Assembly (NCBI GenBank): GCA_019417975.1
Contig: DYCT01000117.1
Location: 356-6,574, forward strand
Direction: 5' to 3'
Origin: Bacteroides sp.
Lineage (GTDB): Bacteria > Bacteroidota > Bacteroidia > Bacteroidales > Bacteroidaceae
Length of the DNA: 6,219 nucleotides
Notes under the pieces: model-generated
Told to the model about the DNA's origin: nothing
The model's input: the letters and a program-made list of their open reading frames with translations, nothing else
Database searches by the model: none
Position numbers and translations under genes: made by a program
In this document: positions 6,209 through 6,219 of the stretch, piece by piece
Position numbering within the stretch: the stretch's first letter is position 1
Layout: every line of letters begins with the position of its first letter

Positions 6209-6219
6209 TATTACCTAAA

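Noticed and set aside
6034..6219. Bacteroidales-type promoter (TAnnTTTG with upstream TTTG) in the tail
   Set aside because: Only a near match (TAAAGTTTG at 6031-6039) with one base too many in the spacer; not enough to call.

Overview
The window looks like chromosomal DNA from a member of the Bacteroidales (Bacteroides, Phocaeicola, Parabacteroides or a close relative). The evidence is the moderate-to-low GC content, the close match of all three proteins to Bacteroides homologues I know from memory, and the gene order (a long PurF-like protein, then carA, then carB). I could not run a search, so the genus is left open.

Layout: bases 1-1709 hold the 3' nine-tenths of a PurF-like glutamine amidotransferase/phosphoribosyltransferase gene whose start lies upstream of the window. 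Its stop overlaps a potential ATG by one base, and 27 nt further on carA begins at its more likely start (1736), behind a Shine-Dalgarno-like GGAG. carA ends 2 nt before carB (2815-6033). A 186-nt tail follows. It holds a doubtful 29-codon ORF, an 11-bp direct repeat in two copies, a strong intrinsic terminator (6138-6170) and a second perfect hairpin (6175-6208). All genes are on the + strand and look co-transcribed. No promoter is visible, so transcription presumably starts upstream.

How the genes work together: CarA hydrolyses glutamine and passes ammonia to CarB, which makes carbamoyl phosphate from bicarbonate, ammonia and two ATP for pyrimidines and arginine. The PurF-like protein belongs to the family that joins glutamine-derived ammonia to PRPP, the first committed purine step. 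The operon therefore groups glutamine-consuming entry points to nucleotide synthesis.

Nothing here looks like a defence system, mobile element or wholly new system; it is a housekeeping operon. The points worth attention are in the details. The CarA/CarB pair resembles the fused eukaryotic CAD enzyme more than E. coli CPSase, including loss of a key ornithine-site glutamate and of the UMP-site lysine. The PurF-like protein keeps a perfect PRPP signature but has lost the basic residues of its PRPP flexible loop and has an altered glutaminase oxyanion motif.
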